Assembly (NCBI GenBank): GCA_009746045.1
Contig: RPFO01001464.1
Location: forward strand, 21,001-85,000
Origin: Mesostigma viride
Lineage: Eukaryota > Streptophyta > Mesostigmatophyceae > Mesostigmatales > Mesostigmataceae
DNA: 64,000 bases
Direction of reading: 5' to 3'
Shown in pieces: positions 12,148-22,522 of the stretch. Position 1 is the stretch's first letter. Each line of letters begins with the position of its first letter. The notes under the pieces are model-generated. The model was not told the origin of the DNA. It saw only the letters and a list, made by a program, of their open reading frames with translations, and did no database searches. Position numbers and translations under genes: made by a program.

Positions 12148-13722
12148 CTCAGCCTCCAGATTCTTAGGGTCGAGTGCTTGTTAACAGCACGCTATCGACC
12201 AAGTACAGCGGGGTTGTGCCGAACATCTCGAGTGCATCCCCTGGTTGCAGGCTTATTAACCGGCCACTGCCCTTTCTCTACACACATGCGCCACCAAGCC
12301 CCATGGCATGGCGCTAAAATCTCCAGCAAAAATACTGGAATCTAGAAAATAAGGTAGTAAGTAAGCTCTCTAATAATTACCCGCGTTACTTTTTTCTAGT
12401 TACGGGGGTTGAAAGTCACAACAAGAAGACATTTTGGATGGCAGACCGCAGGCACCCCCGCACACTTATGCATCACCACATGCCCTACAACGAGAAGAAC
12501 ACCGCCTGATTCTGATAAGCGGGTTACGATCACAAAAGCGGAAAGGAATCATTAGTTCACATTGCAGTGACACTAGGCGCAGGGGCTGTAATAACTTCGG
12601 CTCATAATGTGAACATCGGGAACGGGCCGATAAGGCTGCGTCTTCTCAACGCACATGCTATGCCGGGCGAGGAATGTGATGACGAGTACGGGCTGGCAAG
12701 TGGGGTTGTTCAGCAAGGCGAAACAAGTCTTCATGTTATTATGCGCCACTTGAACAGGAACCCAAATAAAGGTTTTGTGGGCGCAACGCCTCACCTAAGG
12801 CAGACATCCAAACGATGCCGTTGACCAACCGCTAGGGAAATCGCGAGAAGGGCCACCAGCACACCCTGCCTGCTGCTGTTCAAGCAGCAAATTAAATGCT
12901 GCCGGGACGGGCCGGCGCGGCCATGAAATCTGCGAATCATGAGCTCGTTGTTGCAGTGGATGTCAACAGCCGGCTCCCCCCCCGCGTCGAGCACGAAAGG
13001 CGAACAGGAATTTGAAAGCAAAAGATGACGGTCGCACATAGCAAACCTACCCGCCCCTGCGCAGCTTACAAGTTTATTCCAGGAACTGATATGAATTACA
13101 ACATATTTCGCCTTTTCGTCGTGCCGATTCAGATGTTGCACACACCGGTAAACCAGTCATCTAGTTACAAGAAGCGTAAAGAGGAATAAATGTAGAGGGT
13201 GCCACGAACTTGAGTGCCAGCGAGCTCGAGTCTGGCTAGTAGCATCACAATTCAACGATGTCCTCCATGGTCGTGACTCGTGACTCATCGCTCCAACTTG
13301 TGAAATTTGTGATCTAGGTCAACCTGTCACAGCTGTTTTTAATTTACGCGCCAAAGCTCGCGCCAAACATGGACACAGGCGCGTAGGGCCGTAGCTGGCG
13401 CGCAATGCTCCTCGTCGGCGCAGCGCTTTGTTGGGTGCTGAAACTGCAAGTGCGGTAATGCGCCGGACCTCCGCACTCGTCCCCGCACAAGAGTTTTCTT
13501 CATCCTGGCCCGAATAGGAGCTTCCCTCCGAGTGGGCGGCCCGTCCAACAGAATTAACTCCCTTTGGACGTAGAATCTCTACACAAATCTAAAAGCGTAC
13601 CCTGAGCGTACGCGTAATAACGCGGCGGGCTTTCCTGCCAAGACGCGCACCTCACGTGGCGCGGTCTTTTCTTATCTGAAGCGCCAGCTCCGCAGTGCTC
13701 CTTTATTATTGCATAATTTGCA
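12148..13722. other. No supported gene
   Basis: Open frames up to about 116 codons occur on both strands (for example 12791-13141 minus and 12567-12824 plus), but they overlap each other, lack recognisable domains and show no clear splice structure. Left uncalled. Confidence 0.5.
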
Positions 13723-13726
13723 TTAG

Positions 13727-14739
13727 CTGGCTGTCCGCGACACTCCCGGAGCTAGTGTATACAGGGGGGGGGGGTAGCCCCCCCTCCACCCCCCCACCCC
13801 CAAAACTGGGGGGGCGGGGGGTAAGGGGTCGGACCCCCCCCCTCCCCCCCCAAGAAAATGGGGGGGGGGGGTTAGGGGTTTTGGATGCAGACCCCCCCCC
13901 CCCCCTCCCTGAAATATAAATATTTTCCGGGTAACTGAAATGGGTATTTTTTATTAACCAATAGGAATATCGGTAGGTTAAGAGGTACCACGTATCGACC
14001 AGCTGGTTACCCACTGAGGGTAGTGTGATAGGTGAAAGGTTTAGCCGGAAAGGAGCATTATGTGACCAGGGGAGCCAAGTGACGCGCGTAAGGTCACCGT
14101 GAGGAATGCAAGTAAACACCCTGTTGCGTCCCAGGTTCAAATATTACTCCTTTCCCCTCCCCTAAACCCTTCTTCCCTTCATTTGCAGCAACTCAATACG
14201 ACTCAGTCTGGACAGTCTCTCTTTGTGCCCCTACGTGGCATTTTCGCTTAGTATTCCTTACTTCTCAGAGGCCGCTCCCCCCCCCCCGCGCCACTTCAGT
14301 CCCCTGCGTTTCGCCACCGGAACTACCCGCGCCCCACCGGAACTACCCGCGCCCAAGCAGAGAGTTGTTTTTTAATACACTTAAAGAGACTCAGGTCCAC
14401 TGACTCAGGTCCACTGGCTTCCCTGGTCTAATAACGCGCCCTATTAGACTTTCACCTGTCACCTCCACACGTGTGTGTGCCCACCTTTAATTAGGATTCG
14501 CTGATACTCATTCACCTCTCACCTCTTTGGTCCATAATTGGCTAATAAAAATATACCCATTTCCCCGAAAATACACTTAAGGATATATAAATTTTTTGGG
14601 GGCCGACCCCCCCCCCCCCCCCCCCCCCAAAACTGGGGGGGGGGGGTCGGGGGTCAAGACCCCCCCCACCCCCCCACCCCAGAAAATGCCCCCCCGGGGG
14701 GTGGTATACACTAGCTCCGGGAGTGTCGCGGACAGCCAG
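13727..14739. mobile_element. 1.0-kb TIR element with G-run inverted ends and TTAG duplication
   Basis: The left end starts CTGGCTGTCCGCGACACTCC at 13727, and its exact inverse ends at 14739. Both copies continue to GTATAC, then enter runs of 7-16 consecutive G or C. The inverted match resumes inside with GAAATGGGTAT and ATTA(A/G)CCAAT-type blocks, making each arm about 240 bp. The element is flanked by TTAG on both sides (13723-13726 and 14740-14743), a 4-bp target duplication. No transposase is encoded. The short ORFs across the arms are low-complexity shadows. Confidence 0.75.
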
Positions 14740-14743
14740 TTAG

Positions 14744-15301
14744 CTGTTATCCACACGGTTATTGCACTATTGCATCAGGCTGCATGCATAAATCGGTTGG
14801 GTTGGTGGTGTCAAGCGCCAACACCAGCATGCGGCTCCGTCCAAGCACGTTCTCCGTGAAAACCATAACTCGGCCATAGCGCGAAGGAGGTCGCTTGCTG
14901 CATCCCTGCATTGACCTTTGAGCCCAAGCTATCCATCTTTCGCGGGTACGTATCGTCCAGCGTGGGCATTGCCATTTCTTTGTTGTTGCTGGTGCCTAAA
15001 TTTTGTAGGTAATGTGCCTTGGCTGTCATTGACGCTAAGTACAGGACATTTTCGGCAGGCAATGCATCGAGCTTTGGGGGGCTAACTAACAATATTAATT
15101 GTTGTTTGTATCAGACCGCGTACGGCAAGCAGTTTGTTTATCCGCGGCTCGGGGAGAACTTATCAGTTGGCATGCTCATCCTCGGTCATCATTACGCATT
15201 GCTTAAATATACTTTGTTCGCGAAAACATCAATCCGTTAACCAACGAATGACTTTTTCTAGCGCTTGCCATGATATCTACTTGGCCGCAGCTAACAAGAC
15301 A
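14744..15301. other. Upstream region of the LOR gene
   Basis: No coding sequence is supported. It is the likely promoter and 5' UTR region of the LOR gene. A CGCAG followed by CTAACAAG lies 8-15 bases before the ATG and could be a splice acceptor of a 5' UTR intron, but no donor partner was fixed. Confidence 0.4.
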
Positions 15302-15874
15302 ATGTCGGGACCAATCATCTCCTCTGCATGGGTGGCCACGGAGCCCCTCCAGCTGGAAATCAAGGAGAAAATCTTCTCTTGGTCAGGAGATACCTTTGAT
15401 GTTAAAGATCAGCACGGCCGGGCGGTCGCAAAGATCAAAGGCAAGGCTCTCAGCCTGCGTGACAACAAGCAGTTCCTGGACGTTAACGGTAACGCAGTCC
15501 TGAAGATGCAGTCGAAGCTTTTGACAATGCACGCCACTCAGGAATTCAACGACATGAATGGCAAGCTCCTGTTCACCGTCAAGCAAAAGAACATCATCCA
15601 GTTCAAGAACAATGTGGAGATCTTCCTGAATGATGGAGACAAGGATGCTGATTTCTCGATCAAGGGTGACTTCTTTGGCAAGGAATACAGCATTGTGAAT
15701 GCCAAGACCAATCAGGAGATCGCACAGATCAAGCGGTCTATCTTTAATGCCGTCAACATCTTGACAGGACAGGACATGTACTACCTGGTCGTGCACCCTG
15801 GCACTGACATCCTGTTTGCCCTGGGCATCGCGGTTGCAGTCGACGAAATGTTCCACGACAAGGACGATCGTTAA
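15302..15874 (+). CDS. LURP-one-related (LOR) / Tubby-C-like domain protein
   Basis: A single-exon 190-residue protein. The in-frame ORF extends upstream to 15134, but the domain begins just after the ATG at 15302 (MSGPIISSAWVAT), so I chose that start. The whole chain matches the plant LOR fold. The pattern DTFDVKDQHGRAVAKIKGKA is followed by a run of short beta-strand-like segments each starting with a D-x-x-G turn (DVNGN, DMNGK). The C-terminal signature YYLVVHPGTDILFALGIAV corresponds to the family's hydrophobic helix (usual form VxPGVDxALIVALVV). The length matches the usual ~190-220 residues. Family members are related to the Tubby C-terminal barrel and scramblase-like proteins. Arabidopsis LURP1 is linked to defence, but most members have no known biochemical role, so none is assigned. 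The gene looks intact, has balanced codon use and no close neighbours. Confidence 0.9.
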   Translation: MSGPIISSAWVATEPLQLEIKEKIFSWSGDTFDVKDQHGRAVAKIKGKALSLRDNKQFLDVNGNAVLKMQSKLLTMHATQEFNDMNGKLLFTVKQKNIIQFKNNVEIFLNDGDKDADFSIKGDFFGKEYSIVNAKTNQEIAQIKRSIFNAVNILTGQDMYYLVVHPGTDILFALGIAVAVDEMFHDKDDR

Positions 15875-16564
15875 CCACCAATTAGCAATACCCAGTAGAG
15901 TTGCTTGTCCCCCTTGACAGGGACAGCCAGTGTCTGGCAGAGCACCATCTGGCAGGCCACGTAGGCCCCAGGCGTTGCAGCTCATGCCTGACTCGCATGC
16001 CGCCAATGTTGTGCAAATTTCATACCATATATGTGGCTGCAGTTTACAGGCCACCGTTGTCATGAAGGTTCCGCATGACTGCAGTTACAGGCTTTCATAG
16101 GGTCGCGCGCTTCCATTAGTTAATTAATTAAACATGCGCTCCCGATGGGCAGTCACGGAGCACAATAATAAAGAGTTCGTACTTTTCATCCCTGTATGTT
16201 GCACACTGGGAAGGGGGCATAGACACCCATCTTTCCTTATGCCCGGAGGCAAGCCATAGTGCTGCAATCGAAACTAGCATCGAGGAGAGTCTGGCCTAAT
16301 AGGTGAGAAAGGGCTGAAGCGTGGAAAAAGTCATGAAAGTCGCGAGTACGCGGAGGCGGGGGCTGAGATTAATTTTAGAGGTAGGTACGTTGAAATTAAA
16401 AAAGAAGGATGCCTGTAGCAAGATTTTTTCAAGGAGTGTCTATTGGCCAGCGTAAACATGTAGTCTCCTTGATATAGTATTGTACCTACGACAAGATGTC
16501 AGGAGTGACGGAAAGTACTGAAATCGCGCGGAAAAGTCATAAAATTCACAAGTCCCAGTTCTTC
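15875..16564. other. 3' flank of LOR gene, with a dispersed-repeat end
   Basis: Likely 3' UTR, then intergenic. At about 16115-16280, AATTAATTAATTAAAC is followed by GCTCCCGATGGGCAGTCACG and a diverged copy of the inverted end seen in the 18661-19752 element (TGCAATCGA, GAAGGGGG). This is one more degenerate member of that family. Confidence 0.5.
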
Positions 16565-18520
16565 GCTAGGCTTCGGGACGGTACCCAGTACTACCGGAAA
16601 AACCCGGTACCGGTACCCGGTCGTGTTAGTAACGATACCGGTACCGGGTCGGGCTTCGAAAGCTGGGTATACGTACCGCTACGGGATCGGCCATCATTGT
16701 CCATCTTCCCAGTAAAAGTCCTAAATTTAGGACCAAGTGGAATTAAAAAATATATATGCAAACATTAAAATTTGACCCTGGCATTCGTGCCCATGACAGA
16801 GAACACACTTTTTTAGTTTCTATCAAAAACCTGGGGTCAAATAATTACATTTAGTGCATGAATGGGCCCTGCCACCTGCCAGACCTCAAAGTGCGAATTT
16901 GGCCAAAATGTGGGTTTTAGGACCATTAGGACCAATTATTGTCAACGCATGACCATGCTATCCACACGGTCCCTTGAGCATCTTACAAGCGCTAGGGGAC
17001 CCTACGAGGCCTTGGGATGGCGGGGCAGCGTATAACAAGGCCATACCCTGCTGTGGCTGCCTCTATATATACGCGTGATTAACGGTGTCACAGATGGTGC
17101 AGGTAATGCAATATAGGGTTGCATGGTTGCTGAGGTTGCCCGGCTTGAACATGGCCCACCCCTTGCGGTAAACTTTCTCTAAGCATATGCCAAACCTTCT
17201 TTGACATCACGGACATGCTGGCCACCACCCAGCGATGAAAAAACATTGCATTTGCATTGCAACTAACACATGAATGCAGCCAAATCAAGTTACAAAACAA
17301 CGTTGTGCTAACATGCAACGCTTTGTGAGCGAATTCAGGGTGCATGTAACACGTAAACCATACTGTATATACTGTCTGAGAACACCCTGAACGACTGCAG
17401 GCCATAGGACCATGGTTTATAACTAACACATGAGTAAAACTGCTCTTACGCATGTGTGTTTTAGCTGCAGCGGACGACGAAGATAGAGACGTAAAAAATT
17501 GTATGACGTAAACCAACTATGTGTGACAGTTATGTGCACAGAGAGCGTCCCCTCTTTTTAGGCATAGCTGGCTGACTCAAAACACCACGACAGCGTTGCC
17601 AGTTACACTCATGATCTAGGACAACCCGGCACTTACCTGCTACTTACGTCGCCTCATTCCAGATGGTTGCAAAAAAGTCGCTGAAATCCGCAGCGAGGTC
17701 AGCTTTCAGTGAGCTGAGCGCACCAAAGCTGGCCAACCGGTTCGACAATGATATAAACCACGCTTGTGCTGCGTTCTAGGTCCAAGAAATACCGAAAGTG
17801 AAGACCTATAAGGTGCGCTCGCTGCCCAGCCTGAACGTCCCTAAAACATGGTCGACAATGGAAATCGGGCAAGAATATCACGGCCCAGGCGCTCCCATGT
17901 CAAATACTCCGTTTCTAAAGTCCAGACTATAATAAAAATCGTCCGCAAAAATTTCCTGGCTTGATTCGCACCACCATTGCTAATACACTAACATGTTTGT
18001 GCCAAAATCGACCCTCCGCGAGCAGGCGATCTGCGACCCATTTGTGTTGTGCCGCTGTGATACAGCGCTACACATAAAAACTTGCGCAGAAAATATTCAC
18101 AGCCTTTAAGCATAACTAACAACCTTTCGTTTTTGCTACTGGGCGCCCGAAATGATAAACGCACGTGAAAACGCCGGCCACGATTGTCAGGTCGCCATAT
18201 CCACCTCACTTCATTCCCGCACCCACTTTTTCGCTCCAAAATCGGTTATATTTTTGGTCGAGGTACCTACTTTCCCGCCATTATACCCGGTACCCGGGTA
18301 CGGAATCCGGGTACCATGTGCCGGTACCACGGGTCGGGTACATCATGCCGGGTACGGTCCACATGGGGTACGGTCCATATAGTGACCCCCCCCCCCGGTA
18401 CCTCGGTTATAGTGACCACTAGGACGATTTAGGACAAAGTCCTAAATTTAGGACCGTGGGATGATTAACATCATCATGGATTTCCTGTCACACACGGTAC
18501 CCAGTATCGGTACCCAGCAG
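16565..18520. repeat. GGTACC-palindrome clusters flanking a ~1.9-kb segment
   Basis: Two clusters rich in GGTACC/GGGTACCC words lie at about 16575-16690 and 18262-18510. Each also holds the perfect 16-bp palindrome GTCCTAAATTTAGGAC (near 16717 and 18438). The paired clusters resemble foldback or TIR ends, but clear boundaries and a target duplication are not visible. The segment between shows only short ORFs of no known family. Confidence 0.4.
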
Positions 18521-18660
18521 TAGACGGCCCTGCGAGATTGGCCGTCTCAAGACTCGACAGTGACTGGAGTGCCGAGTGCTGCGTCGTCCGAGTCGCCACT
18601 TACTATGCTAGAGCCGTATGCTGACGCAGAAGCTGGAGCAGCAACTCGACGACGATATGG

Positions 18661-19752
18661 CACCCACAGAACATGCCGGATCGTCTAACGTGTCCGATTG
18701 CAGCTGTGCCATGCCTTTGGCATGAAGGAGAAAGGGGGTCTCTGCCCTTTCTTCCTGTTGTGCACACACAGGGATTAAAAGCACCTCGGTGCTCTGTGAC
18801 TTCCCAACGGGAGCACGAGTTCGATTAATTGATTAACTCGACGACACGGTCACCAAGATGCTTCGTAGTGTGCTTAATATACCATTTAACCTGCACATTC
18901 AACCATGAGGGTTTGTATGCTGATTTACCTATGCTTCCCATATTACTAGGCACAGGCGCCTGGGCCTAGCCGGGCACCTCGCATGCACAGATCAGGTAGA
19001 CACGCTGGATATAGCTCAGCAGACACCAAGCCCGCCCAACTCTGGGCATTTTGTTCTCACATGGCATGCCCAGGGCCGAGGGCGGCCGTCCGCCACCCAT
19101 GGACCTTCCGGGATAGGCTAGGCATGGATATGTGTTACCCACGTCGCAATGGGCTCACGCCAGGGCAGCCCCCTGGTATGTCTGTCATCTGGAGGCAGAT
19201 GGTTCGCAAGGATAGGCTGGTGGCAGGTATAGTGATGATCAAGGAGACCACCCCCAACTCTGACAGTGGGGGCTCCGCGTGTGACCACAGTGATTGATTC
19301 GGGCCGTGGTGCCCACAACCCCGTAACTCGGGGGGGTCCGGAGGTTTGCCCTTAACCGCGAATCTGCTCTTATGCTAAGAGCAGGGTTGAGAGCAGAATG
19401 GGTACGGACGACGCTTTCAGACATGCTTCCGGGCAGGCTCTTACGACATCCCACGCGGGAGGCAGCGCGGCGACGTTGTCGGCTTCCGCTACGTGGCACT
19501 CTAATAATCCTTGTCCCCCCGCAAGATAAGCTAAGAGCAGGGTTATGAGAACAAAGCTCTTAAACCCTAAATTAATTATTCGATTAAACTCGTGCTCCCG
19601 TTGGGGAGTCACGGAGCACCGAAGTGCTTTGAATCCCTGTATGTGCACAGCAGGAAGAAAGGGCAGAGACCCCCTTTCTCCTTCATGCCAGAGGCATGGC
19701 ACAGCTGCAATCGGATGTCCACGATAGACGATCCGGCAAGTTCTGTGGGTGC
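18661..19752. mobile_element. TIR element, ~1.09 kb, with ~170-bp inverted ends
   Basis: The left end begins CACCCACAGAACATGCCGG. The right end is its inverse, finishing CTGTGGGTG near 19752. The arms match over about 170 bp, including GCAGCTGTGCCATGCCT, AGAAAGGGGGTCTCTGCCC, the CAGGGATT block and CCCAACGGGAGCACGAG, then an AT-rich ATTAATT stretch. The interior has no recognisable transposase. End fragments recur at about 16115, 52420-52455 and 53563-53600. No convincing target duplication was seen. Confidence 0.6.
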
Positions 19753-20108
19753 AATAAGACCCATGTGATCAAATCATAACAAGGAGCGTGGGCAAGTATG
19801 CTGATCATAGACAGGACGTAGCATGGCTGTACAAGGACTAAGCTAAGGCTATGGCTGTTTGACAGTGTACTGTGTGTTTGCGGTGCATGCACGTGACTCC
19901 TGTATGGTGGCACAGCTAGGCAAACATTCTAGGCGTGGCTGCCGTGAGTTCAGTGGGTATAAGGGTGTGGGGGCACTGAGTGGTTGAGAGGGTAGGTGCG
20001 TGGGTGGGTCAAGGGTGGGTGGCCGAATGGTGCATATGGGGCCAGCTGGCTCGGTGTTTAGGTGGTTGCACGTTGGGTGGTTGGGTCGTTGGCTCATTGG
20101 ATGGGTGA
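19753..20108. other. Non-coding, with a minus-strand ORF1-element 3' fragment
   Basis: CACAGCTAGGCAAACATTCT at about 19914 recurs at about 21970, where it lies just beyond the 3' end of the minus-strand ORF1 copy. It therefore probably marks the 3' UTR of that retroelement family. The rest is GGTTGGGTGG-type simple sequence. Confidence 0.4.
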
Positions 20109-20510
20109 ATGCTTCCTAATTACCTATGTATATCGGAGGAGACCCCAGACTCTCTTCTCGACGAGCTGAAGAAACAGCTCTTGGCGTGCATGCAGCTGCC
20201 AGGTGCGATACTGCAGGGCGCCTACCGCCTGCCCCATCCACGGGCCAAGGCTGGGCCCCCTCCAGTGGTCCTCACCTTCAGCGACATCACAGCCCGAGTT
20301 CGGTTCCTCTCTCGCCGCAAGAAGCTGGTGAACACCTCCTGGTCGCTTGACGACGACCTGACGCCAGCCCAGCAGCAGCAACGCCGCGATCAGTGGCCCG
20401 ACTACATCCGCCACAAGACCAACCCCGAGAAGCCCCAAGTGTACTGGCGGGGCGGGGACCTCTATGTCAACAAGAAACTGTGGAAGCCCCCCCGGGCCTC
20501 CCCGGGATAG
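20109..20510 (+). pseudogene. L1-like ORF1 C-terminal fragment (Transposase_22-type RNA-binding domain)
   Basis: An open frame of 133 codons. From about residue 12 it matches the C-terminal part of L1-type ORF1 proteins: an RRM-like stretch (GAYRLPHPRAK, PPPVVLTFSD, RFLSRRKKL), then the C-terminal domain signature SLDDDLTPAQQQQRRDQWP and a final VYWRGGDLYVNKKLW. L1 ORF1 proteins form trimers and chaperone element RNA. The normal N-terminal coiled coil is missing, and the first residues probably come from flanking DNA, as expected for a 5'-truncated insertion. Related copies lie at 22054-22491 (minus) and 53650-54030 (plus). No ORF2 (endonuclease/reverse transcriptase) accompanies any of them in this window. 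Confidence 0.7.
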
Positions 20511-21075
20511 AGCACTCCAGCTAGTTGTCTAGTAGATGGGGGCAATCGATTATGGGATAGCTTAGGCATTACAGCACTTGAAACGATATTAGCGCACAGC
20601 GTTATAGTACCTTCAATTAGCTCTGGCACCTTGTGGCCATCAGCTTGCGCCTTAATTAGCCGACGTCTTGCGCCCACCTCACATTTGTAGCATAAGCTAT
20701 GCGTCAGCCTACCTATGGTATTGCACTGGTTGTATTGCACCCACAGTGTTAAGCCGGCGCCCCGGCACCATGCCGTGGAGAGAGCGCTCTGTGGCCTGCC
20801 CACCTGCGGCAGTGAGAGAAGCTAGGGCGCCCTCCCTCCTTCTCGCTGTGTATAAAGGGTTGAAGGTTCCTTTACTCTGTATTGGCACCCACGTGACGCA
20901 GTCGTGAACGTGCTTATTAATTAATTAATTACCTATGTATAATAGAGTAGCTCCTATGTACAACAGAGTAGCTCCTCAGTAACCGGCGGCCTCACTAGTT
21001 TAGGTAGAATTAGGCAAGGGTTCTAGGTCGAGGAGGCGGTGGTATTCCGCGACGTAACAGGTGTGTGGCAATGGC
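20511..21075. other. Non-coding; dispersed CACGTGACGC/ATTAATTA repeat end
   Basis: No gene seen. At about 20888-20932, CACGTGACGCAGTC is followed by ATTAATTAATTAAT. The same pairing recurs at about 7500, 6460 and 52075, so it looks like the tail of a short dispersed repeat. Confidence 0.4.
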
Positions 21076-21568
21076 GGCCGGGCCCACTTCAAATGTTCCG
21101 AAAAGTGTGACACTTTTTGTCGTTTTTTTGACTTTTTCGACGATCGTCACTCTGCAGAGTGATTCGTCGTGCGAAATCGTGCGAAATTGTGCGAAATTTG
21201 CTGAAATCGTGTGAAATTTGCTGAAATCGCGCGAATTTGTGCGAAATTTGCTGAAATCGTGCAAAATTTCATGTGAAAAATGTCGACGGTAAAAAATTTT
21301 GATGTGCACAACGTGTGTGAATTCATGCGAAATTTTGTCAAACGTCACTCCCCAAAACGACCCTTGGTTGAAATCCATGCGAAATCGTGCGAAATCATGC
21401 AAAATTGTGCGAAATCGTGCGAAATCGTGCGAAAATGTGTGAAAATTTTGCGAAAATCACGCGAAAATCACGCGAACTCGTGCGAAATTTTTTTTTTTTT
21501 TTGCGAAAATAGCGAAAAAGTGTCACACACTTGGCTTGGACGGCGGAACATTTGAAGTGGGCCCGGCC
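21076..21568. mobile_element. 493-bp MITE with 4-bp TGGC duplication and a ~10-bp periodic core
   Basis: The ends are perfect inverted repeats beginning GGCCGGGCCCACTTCAAATG (25 bp to the first mismatch), followed by an imperfect match around AAGTGTGACACTTTTT. TGGC lies directly outside both ends (21072-21075 and 21569-21572). The interior is largely built from GCGAAATCGTGCGAAAT-type words repeated about every 10-11 bp, so both strands show short open frames rich in F, R and H. It is non-autonomous. The low-complexity reading frames are not genes. Confidence 0.75.
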
Positions 21569-22053
21569 TGGCGCGCGGGTGCCTAAGTACGTGCTGGGTG
21601 GGTGGATGTTCAAGTGCCCAGGTTGGTAGGTGTTTGCGTGCCTAGGTGCACACGTGGTTATTATATTATAAGGTGGGTTAGTACGTGTGCGGCTGGCTGG
21701 CTGCGTGGGTCACTTGGTCGGTGGACGTGTGGGTGGCTGGGTGCACGGGCGCGAGACTGCCGTGGATGTGAGCAGTTGTGTGGGTGGGTGGCCAGGTGGC
21801 TCACATGGGTGGTATACTGCATGGGTGGCTCGGTGCCCACCAAGCACAAGAGATGGAGACATGGGATATGCCAATACCTTATCATGCACGTGAGCATGCG
21901 TGGTTGCAAGCTAGGTGCAACATGTGCCACAGTGCCAGCGCCGCTGGGTGTCTCTTCGATCATCGATATGTTGGCACAGCTAGGCAAACATTCTAGGCAT
22001 GGCTGCCTTAGCGGCAGTGACTCCAATGGTTACAAGCTAGGGCTATTGCTGTT

Positions 22054-22491
22054 CTAGCCCGCTGGGGGCGTCCACATCTTGTGGTTGATCATCAGGTCCC
22101 CGCGGGCCGCCCCTCCAGTACACCTTGGGCTTCTGGGGGTCCTGCTTATGGCGGAGGTATTGAACCGGCCACAGGTCGCGTCGCTGCTGTTGCTGAGCGG
22201 GGGTCAGGTCGTCATCCAGCGTCCAGGTGAGGTCGTGCAACCTCTTGCGACGAGAGAGGAACCGCTGCTTATCCTCAGGGGAGGGGAAGGTGAGCAGGAC
22301 TGGTGGGGGAGCCGCCTTGTCCCGTGCGTGGGGAAGGCGGTGGCACCCACGCAGTTCTACCTCACCTACCAGGCCCATGAGGGTAAGAAGCTGGTTCTTG
22401 AGCTCGTCAGCAAGAGAGGTTGACGTCTCACCTGGCTTCTGGGGGAAGCGACGTAGCACCACTCGGCACTCGCGCCCGCACTCGGCACTCG
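22054..22491 (-). pseudogene. L1-like ORF1, C-terminal half, cut by the 11.2-kb transposon
   Basis: Minus-strand continuation of the ORF1 at 33710-34686. It begins exactly at the transposon's left terminus. It reads ETSTSLADELKNQLL, GCHRLPHARDKAAPPP, FLSRRKRLHDLTW, LDDDLTPAQQQQRRDLWP and VYWRGG. A short insertion (CCCGCGG-type, near 22100) then shifts the frame. The ancestral end, WTPPAG then TAG, is still visible at 22054. It looks nearly identical to the copy at 53650-54030 and less so to 20109-20510. Just inside the breakpoint the flank carries a 13-bp word, CGAGTGCCGAGTG, twice. It is non-functional: split by the transposon and frameshifted. Confidence 0.75.
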
Positions 22492-22522
22492 CGGGGTGGT
22501 TTTACCGGATTAGGATACATTT
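22492..22522 (+). repeat. Left terminal inverted repeat of the 11.2-kb transposon
   Basis: 31 bp, identical to the reverse complement of 33679-33709. The following bases (to ~22545) contain the inverse word AAATGTATCCTAAA, so this end can fold into a hairpin. Confidence 0.85.

Noticed and set aside
11543-12184. 213- and 185-codon GREGG frames on the plus strand
   Set aside because: They exist only because the GGGA repeat has no stop codons; no unique coding sequence on either side.
12791-13141. 116-codon minus-strand ORF as a gene
   Set aside because: No domain, overlapping alternative frames of similar length, and no clear start or splice context.
14120-14160. tRNA-like B-box (GGTTCAAAT)
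   Set aside because: No A-box or cloverleaf partner at the right distance; it lies inside a TIR element.
15383-16063. 226-codon minus-strand ORF opposite the LOR gene
   Set aside because: Lies antisense to a clear LOR domain and has no recognisable features.
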